Origin: Ralstonia mannitolilytica
GTDB lineage: Bacteria; Pseudomonadota; Gammaproteobacteria; Burkholderiales; Burkholderiaceae
Reading direction: 5' to 3'
Length of the DNA: 64,000 nt
Assembly: GCF_905397375.1 (NCBI RefSeq)
Contig: NZ_CAJPVG010000006.1
Coordinates: 1-64,000, forward strand
Positions 17,508 to 25,989 of this stretch are shown here, one piece after another; position 1 is the first letter of the stretch; every line of letters starts with the position of its first letter. Under the pieces are notes generated by a model. That model worked only from the letters and a program-made list of their open reading frames with translations, did not search any database and had not been told where the DNA came from. The translations under genes were made by a program, and so were the position numbers.

Positions 17508-18461
17508 TCACTGGCTGGGCGCGGTCTCGGTGGGGTGAAGCGGAAGCCTGGTGCCGCAGCGCTTGCAGAATGCGGCGTCGATGTCGTGACGGTCGAACGT
17601 GCAGCCTGTGCAGGCGCGTGTCGACGGCGAGGGTGGGGTCGGGCTCGGGGTTGAGGACGAACCGTCGCGCATGGTGTTCACCAGTTCCGCGCCGATGATG
17701 CCGGTGGGGAACGCGATGATGCTGTAGCCGAGCAGGATGGTCATCGACGTGATGAACTGGCCCAGCGGCGTGCGCGGCACCAGGTCGCCGAAGCCCGTGG
17801 TGGTGAGCGTGACGACGGCCCAGTACATGCTGACCGGAATGCTGGTGAAGCCATGCTGCGGCCCTTCCACCACGTACATCACCGTGCCGAGGATGATGGT
17901 GATGATAAACACGGTGCCCAGGAACACGAAGATCTTGTGCCGGGCGTTCAGCAGCGCACGCAGCAGGATCTGCGCCTCTTCAAAGTACACCGTGATCTTC
18001 AGGATCCGGAAGATCCGCAGCAGGCGCAGCAGCCGCACATCGACCAGGTAGGCCAGTTCGGGCACAAAGATCGCCAGCCACGTTGGCAGGATCGAGATGA
18101 AGTCGATGACGCCGTAAAAGCTCAGCACGTAGCGCCAGGGCTTGCGCACCACGAGGATGCGCATGACATATTCCGCCGTAAACAGCAGCGTGAAGAGCCA
18201 CTCGAGCACCGTGAAGAGCGTGCCCGCGCGGCCGCTTACGCTCGGCAGGCTGTCGAGCATCACCACCAGTACGCTGGCGAGGATGGCCCCCAGCAGGGTC
18301 AGGTCGAACAGCCTGCCCGACCATGTTTCGGCTTCAAAGATGATGGTGTACCAACGCGCGCGCCAGCCGCTCTCGGGTTTGCCGAGATATTCGCCAAGCC
18401 GCGCGTTGTGGGCGTGCCAGCGGTTGCGGCTGGTGCGGGGCGGGTTCCTCATGGCCGTCAT
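17508..18461 (-). CDS. Voltage-gated-type ion channel with C-terminal zinc-ribbon-like motif
   Basis: About 317 residues, six transmembrane helices. S4 carries regularly spaced arginines (DVRLLRLLRIFRILKI), the voltage-sensor pattern. The pore loop has TLTTTGFGDLVP, a K-channel-like TxGFGD filter. The C-terminal tail is Pro/Ser-rich, then CxxC-x12-CxxC (CTGC...CKRC), a small metal-binding ribbon. It is probably a potassium channel of the bacterial Kv-like class; gating in vivo is unknown. The ATG at 18461 lies 4 nt after the glcD stop and the stop is 22 nt before glcE, so it is inside the glycolate oxidase operon. ATG 18452 is an alternative start. Confidence 0.9.
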   Translation of the reverse strand: MTAMRNPPRTSRNRWHAHNARLGEYLGKPESGWRARWYTIIFEAETWSGRLFDLTLLGAILASVLVVMLDSLPSVSGRAGTLFTVLEWLFTLLFTAEYVMRILVVRKPWRYVLSFYGVIDFISILPTWLAIFVPELAYLVDVRLLRLLRIFRILKITVYFEEAQILLRALLNARHKIFVFLGTVFIITIILGTVMYVVEGPQHGFTSIPVSMYWAVVTLTTTGFGDLVPRTPLGQFITSMTILLGYSIIAFPTGIIGAELVNTMRDGSSSTPSPTPPSPSTRACTGCTFDRHDIDAAFCKRCGTRLPLHPTETAPSQ

Positions 18462-18465
18462 GTGT

Positions 18466-19965
18466 TCAGAAACGGGGCAGGTCCGGATGCGGCAGCAGCC
18501 CGTTGCGCACGTGCAGCCTGCCGTATTCGGCACACCGCGCAAGCGTGGGGATGGCCTTGTCGGGGTTCAGCAGGCGCGCCGGGTCAAACGCCGCTTTCAC
18601 GCGCAGGAAGGCGTCACGCTCCTCGGCAGAGAACTGCACGCACATCGAGCTGAGCTTCTCCACGCCCACGCCGTGTTCGCCCGTCACCGTGCCACCGAGT
18701 TCCACGCACGTTTCCAGGATGTCTGCGCCGAACAGCTCCGCACGGTGCCATTCGTCCTGGTCTTCGCCGTTGAAGAGGATGAGCGGATGCATGTTGCCGT
18801 CGCCGGCGTGGAACACGTTGATGCAGCGCAGGGCGTACTTCTGCTCCATCTGCTGGATGCGTCGCAGCAGCGTGCCGATGTGCTTGCGGGGGATGGTGCC
18901 GTCCATGCAGTAGTAGTCCGGCGAGATGCGCCCGGCTGCCGGGAAGGCATTCTTGCGTCCGCTCCAGAACTTCAGGCGCTCGGCCTCGCTTTGCGAGACC
19001 TGGATCCGCGTGGCACCCGAGGCGCGCAGCACTTCGCTCATGCGCGCGATTTCTTCGGCCACTTCTTCGGGCGTGCCGTCGGATTCGCACAGCAGGATGG
19101 CGGCCGCGTCCAGGTCGTAGCCGGCGCAGACGAATTCCTCCACGGCGGCGGTGGCGGGCTTGTCCATCATCTCCAGCCCGGCCGGGATGATGCCCGCGGC
19201 AATCACCGCGGCGACGGCGTTGCCGCCCGATTCCACATCGTCGAAGCTCGCCATGATCACCTGCGCCAGTTGCGGCTTGGGGATCAGGCGTACGGTCACT
19301 TCGGTCACCACGGCCAGCATGCCTTCGGAGCCGATCACCGTGGCCAGCAGGTCGAAGCCGGGGGCGTCGGGCGCTTCGCTGCCGAATTCGACGACCTCGC
19401 CGTCCATCATCACGGCGCGCACGCGCAGCACGTTGTGCACGGTCAGGCCGTATTTCAGGCAGTGCACGCCACCCGAGTTTTCGTTCACGTTGCCGCCGAT
19501 GGTGCAGGCGATCTGCGACGACGGATCAGGCGCGTAGTACAGCCCGTGCGGGTTGGCGGCTTCCGAAATGGCGAGGTTGCGCACGCCAGGCTGGACCACG
19601 GCCGTGCGCGTGTACGGATCGACCTTCAGGATGCGCTTGAACTTGGCCAGCGAGAGGACCAGCCCACCTGGGGTCGGCATCGCGCCGCCCGACAGGCTCG
19701 TTCCCGCGCCGCGCGGCACCACGGGCACGCCCATGCGGTGGCACACGCGCAGGATTTCGACGACCTGCGCCTCGGTATCCGGCAGCACCACGGCCAGCGG
19801 CACCTGGCGGTAGGCGGCCAGGCCATCGCATTCATACGGGGTGGTGTCTTCGCGCTCCCAGAGCAGCGCGTCGTCGGACACGATCTGGGACAGCGCAGCG
19901 GTCAGCTCGGCCTGCAGGGCGGTCAGATCGCGGGCGGTGGCGGACGACGACGATGGCGCATTCAT
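18466..19965 (-). CDS. glcD: Glycolate oxidase catalytic subunit GlcD
   Basis: A 499-residue FAD enzyme oxidising glycolate to glyoxylate (also D-lactate in some members). FAD_binding_4 motifs are VVPRGAGTSLSGGAMPTPGG and CTIGGNVNENSGG. The FAD-oxidase C-terminal domain has HAGDGNMHPLILF and GTVTGEHGVGVEKL. ATG 19965 (MNAPSSSSATARD) is chosen over an open upstream extension that runs into non-homologous sequence. It is the first gene of the glc-lrg run; the 498-bp space before it carries the repeat cluster. Confidence 0.95.
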   Translation of the reverse strand: MNAPSSSSATARDLTALQAELTAALSQIVSDDALLWEREDTTPYECDGLAAYRQVPLAVVLPDTEAQVVEILRVCHRMGVPVVPRGAGTSLSGGAMPTPGGLVLSLAKFKRILKVDPYTRTAVVQPGVRNLAISEAANPHGLYYAPDPSSQIACTIGGNVNENSGGVHCLKYGLTVHNVLRVRAVMMDGEVVEFGSEAPDAPGFDLLATVIGSEGMLAVVTEVTVRLIPKPQLAQVIMASFDDVESGGNAVAAVIAAGIIPAGLEMMDKPATAAVEEFVCAGYDLDAAAILLCESDGTPEEVAEEIARMSEVLRASGATRIQVSQSEAERLKFWSGRKNAFPAAGRISPDYYCMDGTIPRKHIGTLLRRIQQMEQKYALRCINVFHAGDGNMHPLILFNGEDQDEWHRAELFGADILETCVELGGTVTGEHGVGVEKLSSMCVQFSAEERDAFLRVKAAFDPARLLNPDKAIPTLARCAEYGRLHVRNGLLPHPDLPRF

Positions 19966-20463
19966 GGGGTGTCTCTCATGGTTCTGCCCGCCAGCGGTGG
20001 CCGGGGTGGGAGGCACTATAGCCCGGCCGCCGCGCCGCGCGGCGTGTTAAGGACTTTTGCGGCGATGAATTTGGCTCGCCGGGGCGGCCAATCCGGTTCA
20101 TCGCGGTGCAGCAGGGTTTCGCCGCCCGTTGGTGGAGGTCCGATCTTCACGATCGAGCCTTTGACTACCAGCGGCGGGGTTCAAAACACCGACCTTCACA
20201 CTAAAAGTTTCGAATCTGAGGTTCGGATACCTCACGCGTGAGGCAAATACAGTCGGCGTTGATGAAAAAAACAGCAACGATGACGTTCGGAACGTCGACT
20301 TCGAGGCTCAGAGGGTCGATCCATGACGCTTTTTGCTCCGACGTTGCTGCTTTTTTCATCAACGGTGGGGTTCCGAACGTCAACGTCGATACTAAAAGTT
20401 TCGAATCCGGCGGTTTGAGGCCCGGCGACGCGCCTCCACTGCCCACGGGTGGTGGCTGACGGC
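19966..20463. other. Intergenic region with repeat cluster
   Basis: About 500 bases between the LysR gene stop and the glcD start. It must hold the glcD promoter (near 19970-20040, no clear boxes seen). From 20170 on it is filled with direct and inverted repeats listed separately. A minus-strand frame runs through it, but it depends on the repeats and is not accepted as a gene. Confidence 0.6.
20171..20407. repeat. Composite repeat: 43-bp degenerate direct repeat around a 23-bp inverted repeat
   Basis: Direct repeat: two copies, about 20174-20216 and 20365-20407. They share GGGGTTC at one end and an identical ACTAAAAGTTTCGAATC (20200-20216 and 20391-20407) at the other. Inverted repeat: 20257-20279 and 20342-20364 are 23-bp arms with one mismatch, containing a run of A (left) or T (right), about 60 bp apart. 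A small palindrome ACGTTCGGAACGT lies just inside the left arm, and a variant of it, TTCCGAACGT, just outside the right arm. The layout suggests a mobile or dispersed palindromic repeat. Confidence 0.75.
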
Positions 20464-21354
20464 TTACCAATCCAGCCCGAGCAACCAGTCCACAAAATGC
20501 TGCGCCTCGGGCTTCATCGGCGCCTGCTCGCGCTGCACGATGTAATAAGCATGTGGCGACGTCGATTCGATGTCCAGCAGCCGCACGATCTGCCCCGAGG
20601 CCAGCCAGTTGCGCGCCATCGCCTGCCGCACCAGCGCCACGCCCTGGTTGGAGGCGACGGCTTCCAGCATGAGCCCGATGTCGTTGAAGAGCGAACCCGT
20701 GGCAGGCTCCGGCGCATCGAGCCCCGCTGCCTCGAACCACGGGCGCCACGGCTCCAGCGGGCTGCGCAGCAGCGTGAGGTTCAGCAGTTGCGATGCCTCG
20801 GTGATGGTGCTGCCGCTGATCTGCTCGAAGTAGCCGCGTCCGCATGCGGGAAACACCGGCTCGTTGAGCAGCAGCGTGGTCTTCAGGTCGGGGTAGCGGC
20901 CGGTGCCGTAGCGGATCTCGACGTCGGTGTCTTCGGCCTTCACGTCGAGGAACGGGATGGCGAGGTGCAGCTCCACGTCGATGTGCGGATACAGCGCGTT
21001 GAACTCCGGAATGCGCGGCACCAGGTGCTGACGCCCGAACGTGGGCGGGATTGCCACCCGCAGCCGCGCGCGCTGCTTGCTGAATTCCGGGCGGGCCAGC
21101 TCATGCAGGCTCTTGAGCGCGTCCTGCACGCTGCGCAGGTAGCGCGTGCCGGCGGCGGTCAGCCGCAATGCCGTGCCGGTGCGCACGAACAGGTCTTCGC
21201 CCCACAGCTCCTCGAGGTTCTTGATGCGGTGCGAGACCGCGCTGGGCGTGACGGACAGCTCCTCGGCCGCGCGCGCGAAGCTCGCATGGCGTGCGCCGGC
21301 TTCAAAGGCAATCAGCAGGTGCAGCGGAGGAACGCGCTTGAAGACGGAGGCCAT
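20464..21354 (-). CDS. LysR-family transcriptional regulator, GcvA-like
   Basis: A 296-residue LysR regulator. The N-terminal winged HTH is visible in LHLLIAFEAGARHASFARAA and LSVTPSAVSHRIKNLEELWG. The ligand domain follows from about residue 95 (LRVAIPPTFGRQHLVPRIPE). It groups by sight with GcvA-type regulators. Its ATG overlaps the TAA of the upstream FAD oxidase (TAATG), so the two are translationally coupled. It may sense the product or substrate of that oxidase and act on it or on the glc genes. Confidence 0.92.
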   Translation of the reverse strand: MASVFKRVPPLHLLIAFEAGARHASFARAAEELSVTPSAVSHRIKNLEELWGEDLFVRTGTALRLTAAGTRYLRSVQDALKSLHELARPEFSKQRARLRVAIPPTFGRQHLVPRIPEFNALYPHIDVELHLAIPFLDVKAEDTDVEIRYGTGRYPDLKTTLLLNEPVFPACGRGYFEQISGSTITEASQLLNLTLLRSPLEPWRPWFEAAGLDAPEPATGSLFNDIGLMLEAVASNQGVALVRQAMARNWLASGQIVRLLDIESTSPHAYYIVQREQAPMKPEAQHFVDWLLGLDW

Positions 21355-22772
21355 TACAGGTGGAAGATCTTGCCGGGGTTGAGGATGTGCTTCGGGTCCA
21401 GCGCCTGCTTGACGCTGCGCATCAGGTCGATCGCATCGTTGCCGTGTTCGGCGATGAGGAAGTCCATCTTGTGCAGGCCCACGCCATGTTCGCCCGTGCA
21501 GGTGCCGTCCATGGCAATCGCCCGCGCGACGATGCGCTGGTTGATGCGCTCGGCTTCTTCCAGTTCTTCGGGCTTGTTCGGATCGATCAGCAGCGCGACG
21601 TGGAAGTTGCCGTCGCCCACGTGGCCGACGATGGGGGCGGGCAGTTGCAGCGCGCTGGCGAGCAGGTCCTTTTCCGTTTCCACCACGCACTCGGCCAGGC
21701 GCGAGATCGGCACGCACACGTCGGTCGTGACGGCGCGGCAGCCCGGCTTGAGTTGCAGGAACGCGAAGTACGCGTTGTGTCGGGCGTTCCACAGGCGGCT
21801 GCGGTCTTCGGGGCGTGTTGCCCATTCGAAGCCCTGGCCTTTATGTTCAGCGGCGATCTGCTGGACGGTCTCGGCCTGCTCCTGCACGCCATGCTCCGAG
21901 CCGTGAAACTCGAAGAACAGCGTCGGCATTTCGGGCAGCGTCAGCTTGTCGTATTGGTTGATCGCCCGGATGGCGAGCGCATCGACAAACTCCACGCGCG
22001 CAATCGGCACGCCCATCTGGATGGTGTCGATCACGGCGGACACCGCATCCCCCATGCTCGGGAAGGCGCATACCGCCGCGGACACGGCTTCCGGCTGCGG
22101 ATACAGCTTCAGCGTGATTTCGGTGATGATGCCGAGCGTCCCCTCGCTGCCGATGAAGAGCCGCGTCAGGTCATACCCCGCCGACGATTTGCGCGCGCGG
22201 TTGGCCGTCTTGATGATGCGGCCGTCTGCCGTGACGACCGTCAGGTTCAGCACGTTCTCGCGCATCGTGCCGTAGCGCACGGCGTTCGTGCCGGACGCGC
22301 GCGTCGCGCACATGCCGCCGATGGACGCATCCGCACCGGGGTCGATCGGGAAGAACAGACCGGTATCGCGAATCTCGGTATTGAGTTGCTTGCGCGTGAC
22401 GCCCGGCTCCACCGTCACCGTCAGGTCTTCCGGGTGCACCGACAGCACGTGGTTCATCTGCGAGAGATCGAGGCTCACGCCGCCGGCCACCGCCAGCAGA
22501 TGGCCTTCGAGCGACGAGCCGGCGCCATACGGGATCAGCGGAATTTCGTGTTCGAAGCAAAGCTTGGCGACGGCAGCGACTTCCTCGGTGGTCTGCGCGA
22601 AGACGACGGCGTCGGGCAGCATCGGGTCGTAGGCGGATTCATCGCGGCCGTGATGGGCGCGCACGGCTTCGGTGGTGGAGACGCGGTCGCCGAAGCGGGC
22701 ACGCAGCGCGTCGAGCATGACCGGGGGGATCGGCTTGCGCACCAATCCGGGATGGGGCATCGGGTGGTTCAT
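21354..22772 (-). CDS. FAD-linked 2-hydroxyacid oxidase (D-lactate dehydrogenase/GlcD-like)
   Basis: A 472-residue member of the FAD-linked oxidase family, paralogous to glcD at 18466. FAD motif PYGAGSSLEGHLLAVAGG, the ADASIGGMCATRASGTNAVRYG stretch in part, and the C-terminal HVGDGNFHVALLID and CTGEHGVGLHKM are clear. It has no Fe-S domain. The most likely role is respiratory D-lactate dehydrogenase, donating electrons to cytochrome or quinone; D-2-hydroxyglutarate or glycolate are alternatives. It is coupled to a LysR regulator and lies upstream of the glycolate oxidase run. Confidence 0.88.
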   Translation of the reverse strand: MNHPMPHPGLVRKPIPPVMLDALRARFGDRVSTTEAVRAHHGRDESAYDPMLPDAVVFAQTTEEVAAVAKLCFEHEIPLIPYGAGSSLEGHLLAVAGGVSLDLSQMNHVLSVHPEDLTVTVEPGVTRKQLNTEIRDTGLFFPIDPGADASIGGMCATRASGTNAVRYGTMRENVLNLTVVTADGRIIKTANRARKSSAGYDLTRLFIGSEGTLGIITEITLKLYPQPEAVSAAVCAFPSMGDAVSAVIDTIQMGVPIARVEFVDALAIRAINQYDKLTLPEMPTLFFEFHGSEHGVQEQAETVQQIAAEHKGQGFEWATRPEDRSRLWNARHNAYFAFLQLKPGCRAVTTDVCVPISRLAECVVETEKDLLASALQLPAPIVGHVGDGNFHVALLIDPNKPEELEEAERINQRIVARAIAMDGTCTGEHGVGLHKMDFLIAEHGNDAIDLMRSVKQALDPKHILNPGKIFHL

Positions 22773-22893
22773 GGGGGTCTCGCAATGTTGTGCGGCTCTC
22801 GGCGGGCCAATGGATCATTCTAACGCCGGGGTTGCACGCCGCTTGCGATAATGGCGGCTTGCAACGCGCCAATACAGCAACAGGAGACGCATC

Positions 22894-23451
22894 TTGGGCA
22901 ACCGCCTATCCAAAATCGCCACCCGCACCGGCGACGACGGCACCACCGGCCTCGGCGACGGCAGCCGCACGGCCAAGGACAGCCTGCGCATCGCCGCCAT
23001 CGGCGATGTCGACGAACTGAACTCGCACATTGGCGTGCTGCTGACGGAATCGCTGCCCGACGGCGTGCGCGCGGCGCTCACCGCCATCCAGCACGACCTG
23101 TTCGATCTGGGTGGCGAACTCTGCATTCCCGGGTACACGATGGTGACCACCGCGCACGTGCTGCGGCTCGACCAATGGCTGGCCGATTACAACGCCGATC
23201 TGCCGCGGCTGGCCGAATTCATCCTGCCGGGCGGCAGCCGCGCCGCGGCACAGGCGCATGTGTGCCGTACCGTCGCGCGCCGCGCGGAGCGCAGCATCGT
23301 CGCACTCGGCCGCGCAGAGGCCATTGGCGAGGCGCCGCGCCAATACGTCAACCGCCTGTCGGACCTGCTGTTCGTGCTGGCGCGCGTGCTGAATCGCGCA
23401 GACGGCGGCACGGACGTCCTCTGGAAGCGCGACGAGCACAAGCCGGCGTAA
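22894..23451 (+). CDS. Cob(I)alamin adenosyltransferase, PduO/ATR type
   Basis: A 185-residue enzyme that moves the 5'-deoxyadenosyl group of ATP to cob(I)alamin. The ATP loop is TRTGDDGTTGLGDGSR near the N terminus, and LPGGSRAAAQAHVCRTVARR plus YVNRLSDLLFVLARVLNR follow as in PduO-type enzymes. The start is TTG at 22894 with CAGGAG seven bases upstream. No other B12 genes are nearby. Transcription is divergent from the FAD oxidase and stops at a strong hairpin. Confidence 0.93.
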   Translation: MGNRLSKIATRTGDDGTTGLGDGSRTAKDSLRIAAIGDVDELNSHIGVLLTESLPDGVRAALTAIQHDLFDLGGELCIPGYTMVTTAHVLRLDQWLADYNADLPRLAEFILPGGSRAAAQAHVCRTVARRAERSIVALGRAEAIGEAPRQYVNRLSDLLFVLARVLNRADGGTDVLWKRDEHKPA

Positions 23452-23470
23452 TCGCTGCCCGCATCAAACA

Positions 23471-23517
23471 AAACGGCCCGGCGAGGTGACGTTGCCTCGC
23501 CGGGCCGTTTGCTTTTG
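23471..23517. terminator. Strong hairpin terminator between the ATR and mscS genes
   Basis: A perfect 16-bp stem pairs AAACGGCCCGGCGAGG (23471-23486) with CCTCGCCGGGCCGTTT (23495-23510) around 8 nt. T-rich sequence follows on the plus side and the A-run start gives T on the minus side. It serves both convergent genes. Confidence 0.9.
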
Positions 23518-23535
23518 CTTCTGCGGTGCGCAGAA

Positions 23536-24438
23536 TCAGTTCACACTTGTCGGCGTCGTCGTGCTTTGCGCCACGGCGGCCAGTCCCGCCAATTGCCCCG
23601 GCGTGGTGATGGTCAGCGCCTGCGATGGCGTCGGCGCCGGGAAGCCCGCTTCGGCCAGCGCTTCCTTGATGGTGCGGTTGGTGTCGAAATAGACCTGCCA
23701 GTAGTGGTCGTTGTGCGTGTACGGGCGTACCGCCAGCACGGGTCCGACCAGGTTGAACTCCAGGATCTCAACATCGACCGCCGGATCGGTCAGCACGTTC
23801 GGAATGGCGGCCACCTTTTCCTTGAGCAGCGCGATGGCGGCGCGGTGATCGGCACTGCCGGCCAGTTGCGCCTTCAGCTCGACGCGGCGGAACGGGTTGG
23901 AGGTGTAGTTCTGGATCGTGTCGGCGAAGATCTTGCCGTTGCCGACAATCGTGACCACGTTGTCCGGCGTGTTGATGGTCGTGGCAAACAGGCCGATCTC
24001 CTTGATCGTGCCCGTCACGCCACCGGCCGTCACGAAGTCGCCCACCTTGAACGGCCGCAGCACGATCAGGAACGCGCCCGCCGCAAAGTTGGACAGCAGG
24101 CCCGACCAGGCCATGCCGATCGCCACACCGGCTGCGGCAATCAGCGCCGCGAACGTCGTCGTCTGGATGCCGAAATAGCCGAGGATCCCGATCACCAGCA
24201 GCACATTCAGCGTGACGGTGATGATCGAGCCCACATAGCGCAGCACGGTCGGATCGACCTTCTGCCTGCCAAGCGAGTTTTCGACCATGCGCACGGCCAG
24301 GTTGATGAGCCAGCGGCCCACCACCCAGAAGACAATGGCGGCGAGGATCTTCATGCCGACGTCGGCCGCGTATTGCGCGACGAGCGCCTGGTACTTGCTT
24401 GCGGTGTTGGTGGCGGTTTCCACCAGATTGTCTGCCAT
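23536..24438 (-). CDS. mscS: Small-conductance mechanosensitive channel MscS
   Basis: A 300-residue MscS-family channel. Three hydrophobic helices occupy residues 20-130. The third, pore-lining helix is Gly/Ala-rich (AALIAAAGVAIGMAWSG) and is followed by the signature NFAAGAFLIVLRPFKVGDFV. The beta domain and C-terminal alpha/beta domain come next. It opens on membrane tension to release solutes during osmotic downshock. The C-terminal tail is longer than in E. coli and rich in Ala, Thr and Pro. A single gene ending at a shared terminator. Confidence 0.94.
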   Translation of the reverse strand: MADNLVETATNTASKYQALVAQYAADVGMKILAAIVFWVVGRWLINLAVRMVENSLGRQKVDPTVLRYVGSIITVTLNVLLVIGILGYFGIQTTTFAALIAAAGVAIGMAWSGLLSNFAAGAFLIVLRPFKVGDFVTAGGVTGTIKEIGLFATTINTPDNVVTIVGNGKIFADTIQNYTSNPFRRVELKAQLAGSADHRAAIALLKEKVAAIPNVLTDPAVDVEILEFNLVGPVLAVRPYTHNDHYWQVYFDTNRTIKEALAEAGFPAPTPSQALTITTPGQLAGLAAVAQSTTTPTSVN

Positions 24439-24555
24439 GGTTGCCTCCGGGAGGTGAGCAGGGGGAACTCACCTACGATATGTCAAAGGCAACGCACTTG
24501 TGTGACTTTGGCGCCTTTTGCTCACATTTGTTGTAGATCGGCGCGGGCCGCACCG

Positions 24556-24584
24556 AAACAAAAAGGACGCCCGCAGGCGCCCTT
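24556..24584 (-). terminator. Rho-independent terminator of aroG
   Basis: On the minus strand, AAGGGCGCC pairs with GGCGTCCTT around TGCG (one mismatch), followed by TTTTTG. It lies about 25 nt after the aroG stop. Confidence 0.8.
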
Positions 24585-24610
24585 CCGTGAAGCAGTGAGG
24601 CTCAGTTCAC

Positions 24611-25690
24611 TCAGTTGCCGCTGCCCGGTACCAGACGGCGCTTGCGCACGGCGTCGGCCAGCGTTTCGAGCACCTTCACCGAATCGTCCCAGCCGATGCA
24701 CGCGTCGGTCACGCTCTGACCGTAAGCCAGGTCGGATACCGGCGTGCCCTGGACGTGGTCCTGGCGCCCGGCGTTGATGTGCGATTCCACCATCACGCCG
24801 ACGATGCGGTTGTCGCCCGCGGCCATCTGGCGGGCAATGTCTTCGCACACCGGGATCTGGTTCTCGTGCTTCTTGCTGCTGTTGGCGTGCGATGCATCGA
24901 TCATCAGGCGCGCGGCCAGGCCCGATTTGGCGATGGCGTCACACGCTTCCTGCACGCTCGCCGCGTCATAGTTGGGCGCCTTGCCGCCGCGCAGGATGAT
25001 GTGGCAATCCTCGTTGCCGGCCGTCGACACGATGGCCGAGTGGCCGCCCTTGGTGACCGACAGGAAGTGATGCGGCTGCGACGCGGCCTTGATGGCGTCC
25101 ACGGCGATCTTCACGTTGCCGTCGGTGCCGTTTTTGAAGCCGACCGGGCACGACAGGCCCGAGGCCAGTTCGCGGTGCACCTGGCTTTCGGTGGTGCGCG
25201 CGCCGATGGCGCCCCAGCTCACGAGGTCCGCGATGTACTGCGGGCTGATCATGTCGAGGTATTCGGTGCCGGCCGGCAACCCCAGCTCGTTGATGTTCAT
25301 CAGCAACTCCCGCGCGGTGCGCAGGCCGTCGTTGATCTTGAAGCTGCCATCCATGTACGGGTCGTTGATCAGGCCCTTCCAGCCGACCGTGGTGCGCGGC
25401 TTCTCGAAGTACACGCGCATGACGATTTCGAGCTCGTTCTTGAAGCGCTCGCGCTGCTCGACCAGGCGGCGGGCGTAGTCCATCGCTGCCTTGGTGTCGT
25501 GGATGGAGCACGGGCCGATGATGACGATCAGGCGGTCGTCCATGCCGTGCAGGATGCGGTGCATGGCGTTGCGGCTCTGGTAGATCAGTTCCGACACGGT
25601 GTCGCTGCACGGGAATTCGCGAATCAGGTGCGCCGGCGGCGTCAGCTCTTTCAGTTCGCGAATGCGCAAATCGTCGGTGTTCTTCGGCAT
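24611..25690 (-). CDS. aroG: 3-deoxy-7-phosphoheptulonate (DAHP) synthase, class I
   Basis: A 359-residue class I DAHP synthase of AroG/AroF/AroH type. It condenses phosphoenolpyruvate and erythrose-4-phosphate in the first shikimate step. Signatures: IIGPCSIHDTKAAMDYA, YFEKPRTTVGWKGLINDP, LSVTKGGHSAI and DASHANSSKKHENQ. The start is ATG 25690 (MPKNTDDLRIRELKELTPP), which matches the family N terminus that carries the feedback region; whether Phe or Tyr inhibits it is not certain from sequence. Upstream is a leader peptide rich in Phe and Tyr with an attenuator, so expression is probably tuned to aromatic amino acid supply. Confidence 0.95.
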   Translation of the reverse strand: MPKNTDDLRIRELKELTPPAHLIREFPCSDTVSELIYQSRNAMHRILHGMDDRLIVIIGPCSIHDTKAAMDYARRLVEQRERFKNELEIVMRVYFEKPRTTVGWKGLINDPYMDGSFKINDGLRTARELLMNINELGLPAGTEYLDMISPQYIADLVSWGAIGARTTESQVHRELASGLSCPVGFKNGTDGNVKIAVDAIKAASQPHHFLSVTKGGHSAIVSTAGNEDCHIILRGGKAPNYDAASVQEACDAIAKSGLAARLMIDASHANSSKKHENQIPVCEDIARQMAAGDNRIVGVMVESHINAGRQDHVQGTPVSDLAYGQSVTDACIGWDDSVKVLETLADAVRKRRLVPGSGN

Positions 25691-25792
25691 GGAAAGCTCC
25701 GGGGATGTGTCTTGAGTTCTATTGGAAACGTCTACTGTGTTCGGATCATGTTTCGCGTCGGTGCCGGGGTGGGGCAGGTGACAGGACGAAAA

Positions 25793-25819
25793 AAAACCGC
25801 CAGGGTCGCTGGCGGTTTT
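25793..25819 (-). terminator. Attenuator terminator in the aroG leader
   Basis: On the minus strand, AAAACCGCCA (25819-25810) pairs perfectly with TGGCGGTTTT (25802-25793) around a 7-nt loop, followed by more T. It lies about 100 nt before the aroG start, that is inside the transcript leader, so it can stop transcription before aroG. The 9 bases CCGCCAGCG at 25815-25807 of its rising arm can instead pair with CGCTGGCGG in the leader peptide gene (25876-25868), forming an antiterminator. Confidence 0.88.
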
Positions 25820-25838
25820 CGGTATCTGCTGGGTGCTT

Positions 25839-25922
25839 TTATTTTTGCTGCAAGCGCCCCTCTCCTTCCGCCAGCGGTGCGAGATGCCAAAAGTAAAAGT
25901 AAAAAAACTTGGCGAAGGACAT
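25839..25922 (-). CDS. Phe/Tyr-rich leader peptide of aroG (27 aa)
   Basis: A 27-codon frame beginning MSFAKFFYFYFWHLAPLAEG, with five Phe, two Tyr and one Trp in the first 12 residues. It ends 20 nt before the attenuator hairpin. RNA arms fit the classical model: TCCTTCGCCA (minus strand, 25919-25910, at codons 2-5) can pair with TGGCGGAAGGA (25873-25863) with one bulge. That second arm overlaps the antiterminator partner of the terminator. A ribosome stalled on Phe or Tyr codons (25906-25886) would cover arm 1, free arm 2 and prevent termination. No good ribosome binding site precedes the ATG, which is the weak point. Confidence 0.8.
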   Translation of the reverse strand: MSFAKFFYFYFWHLAPLAEGEGRLQQK

Positions 25923-25989
25923 GGAGAGAATGCGAAGGACTGCAGCAAAAATCAGGGAAGCGCTACTGCGCCGCACCAATCGAACCGTC

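Noticed and set aside
20201..20845. A 214-codon minus-strand frame ending in the repeat cluster
   Set aside because: It crosses the LysR gene in another frame and the rest is repeat sequence; no start signal.
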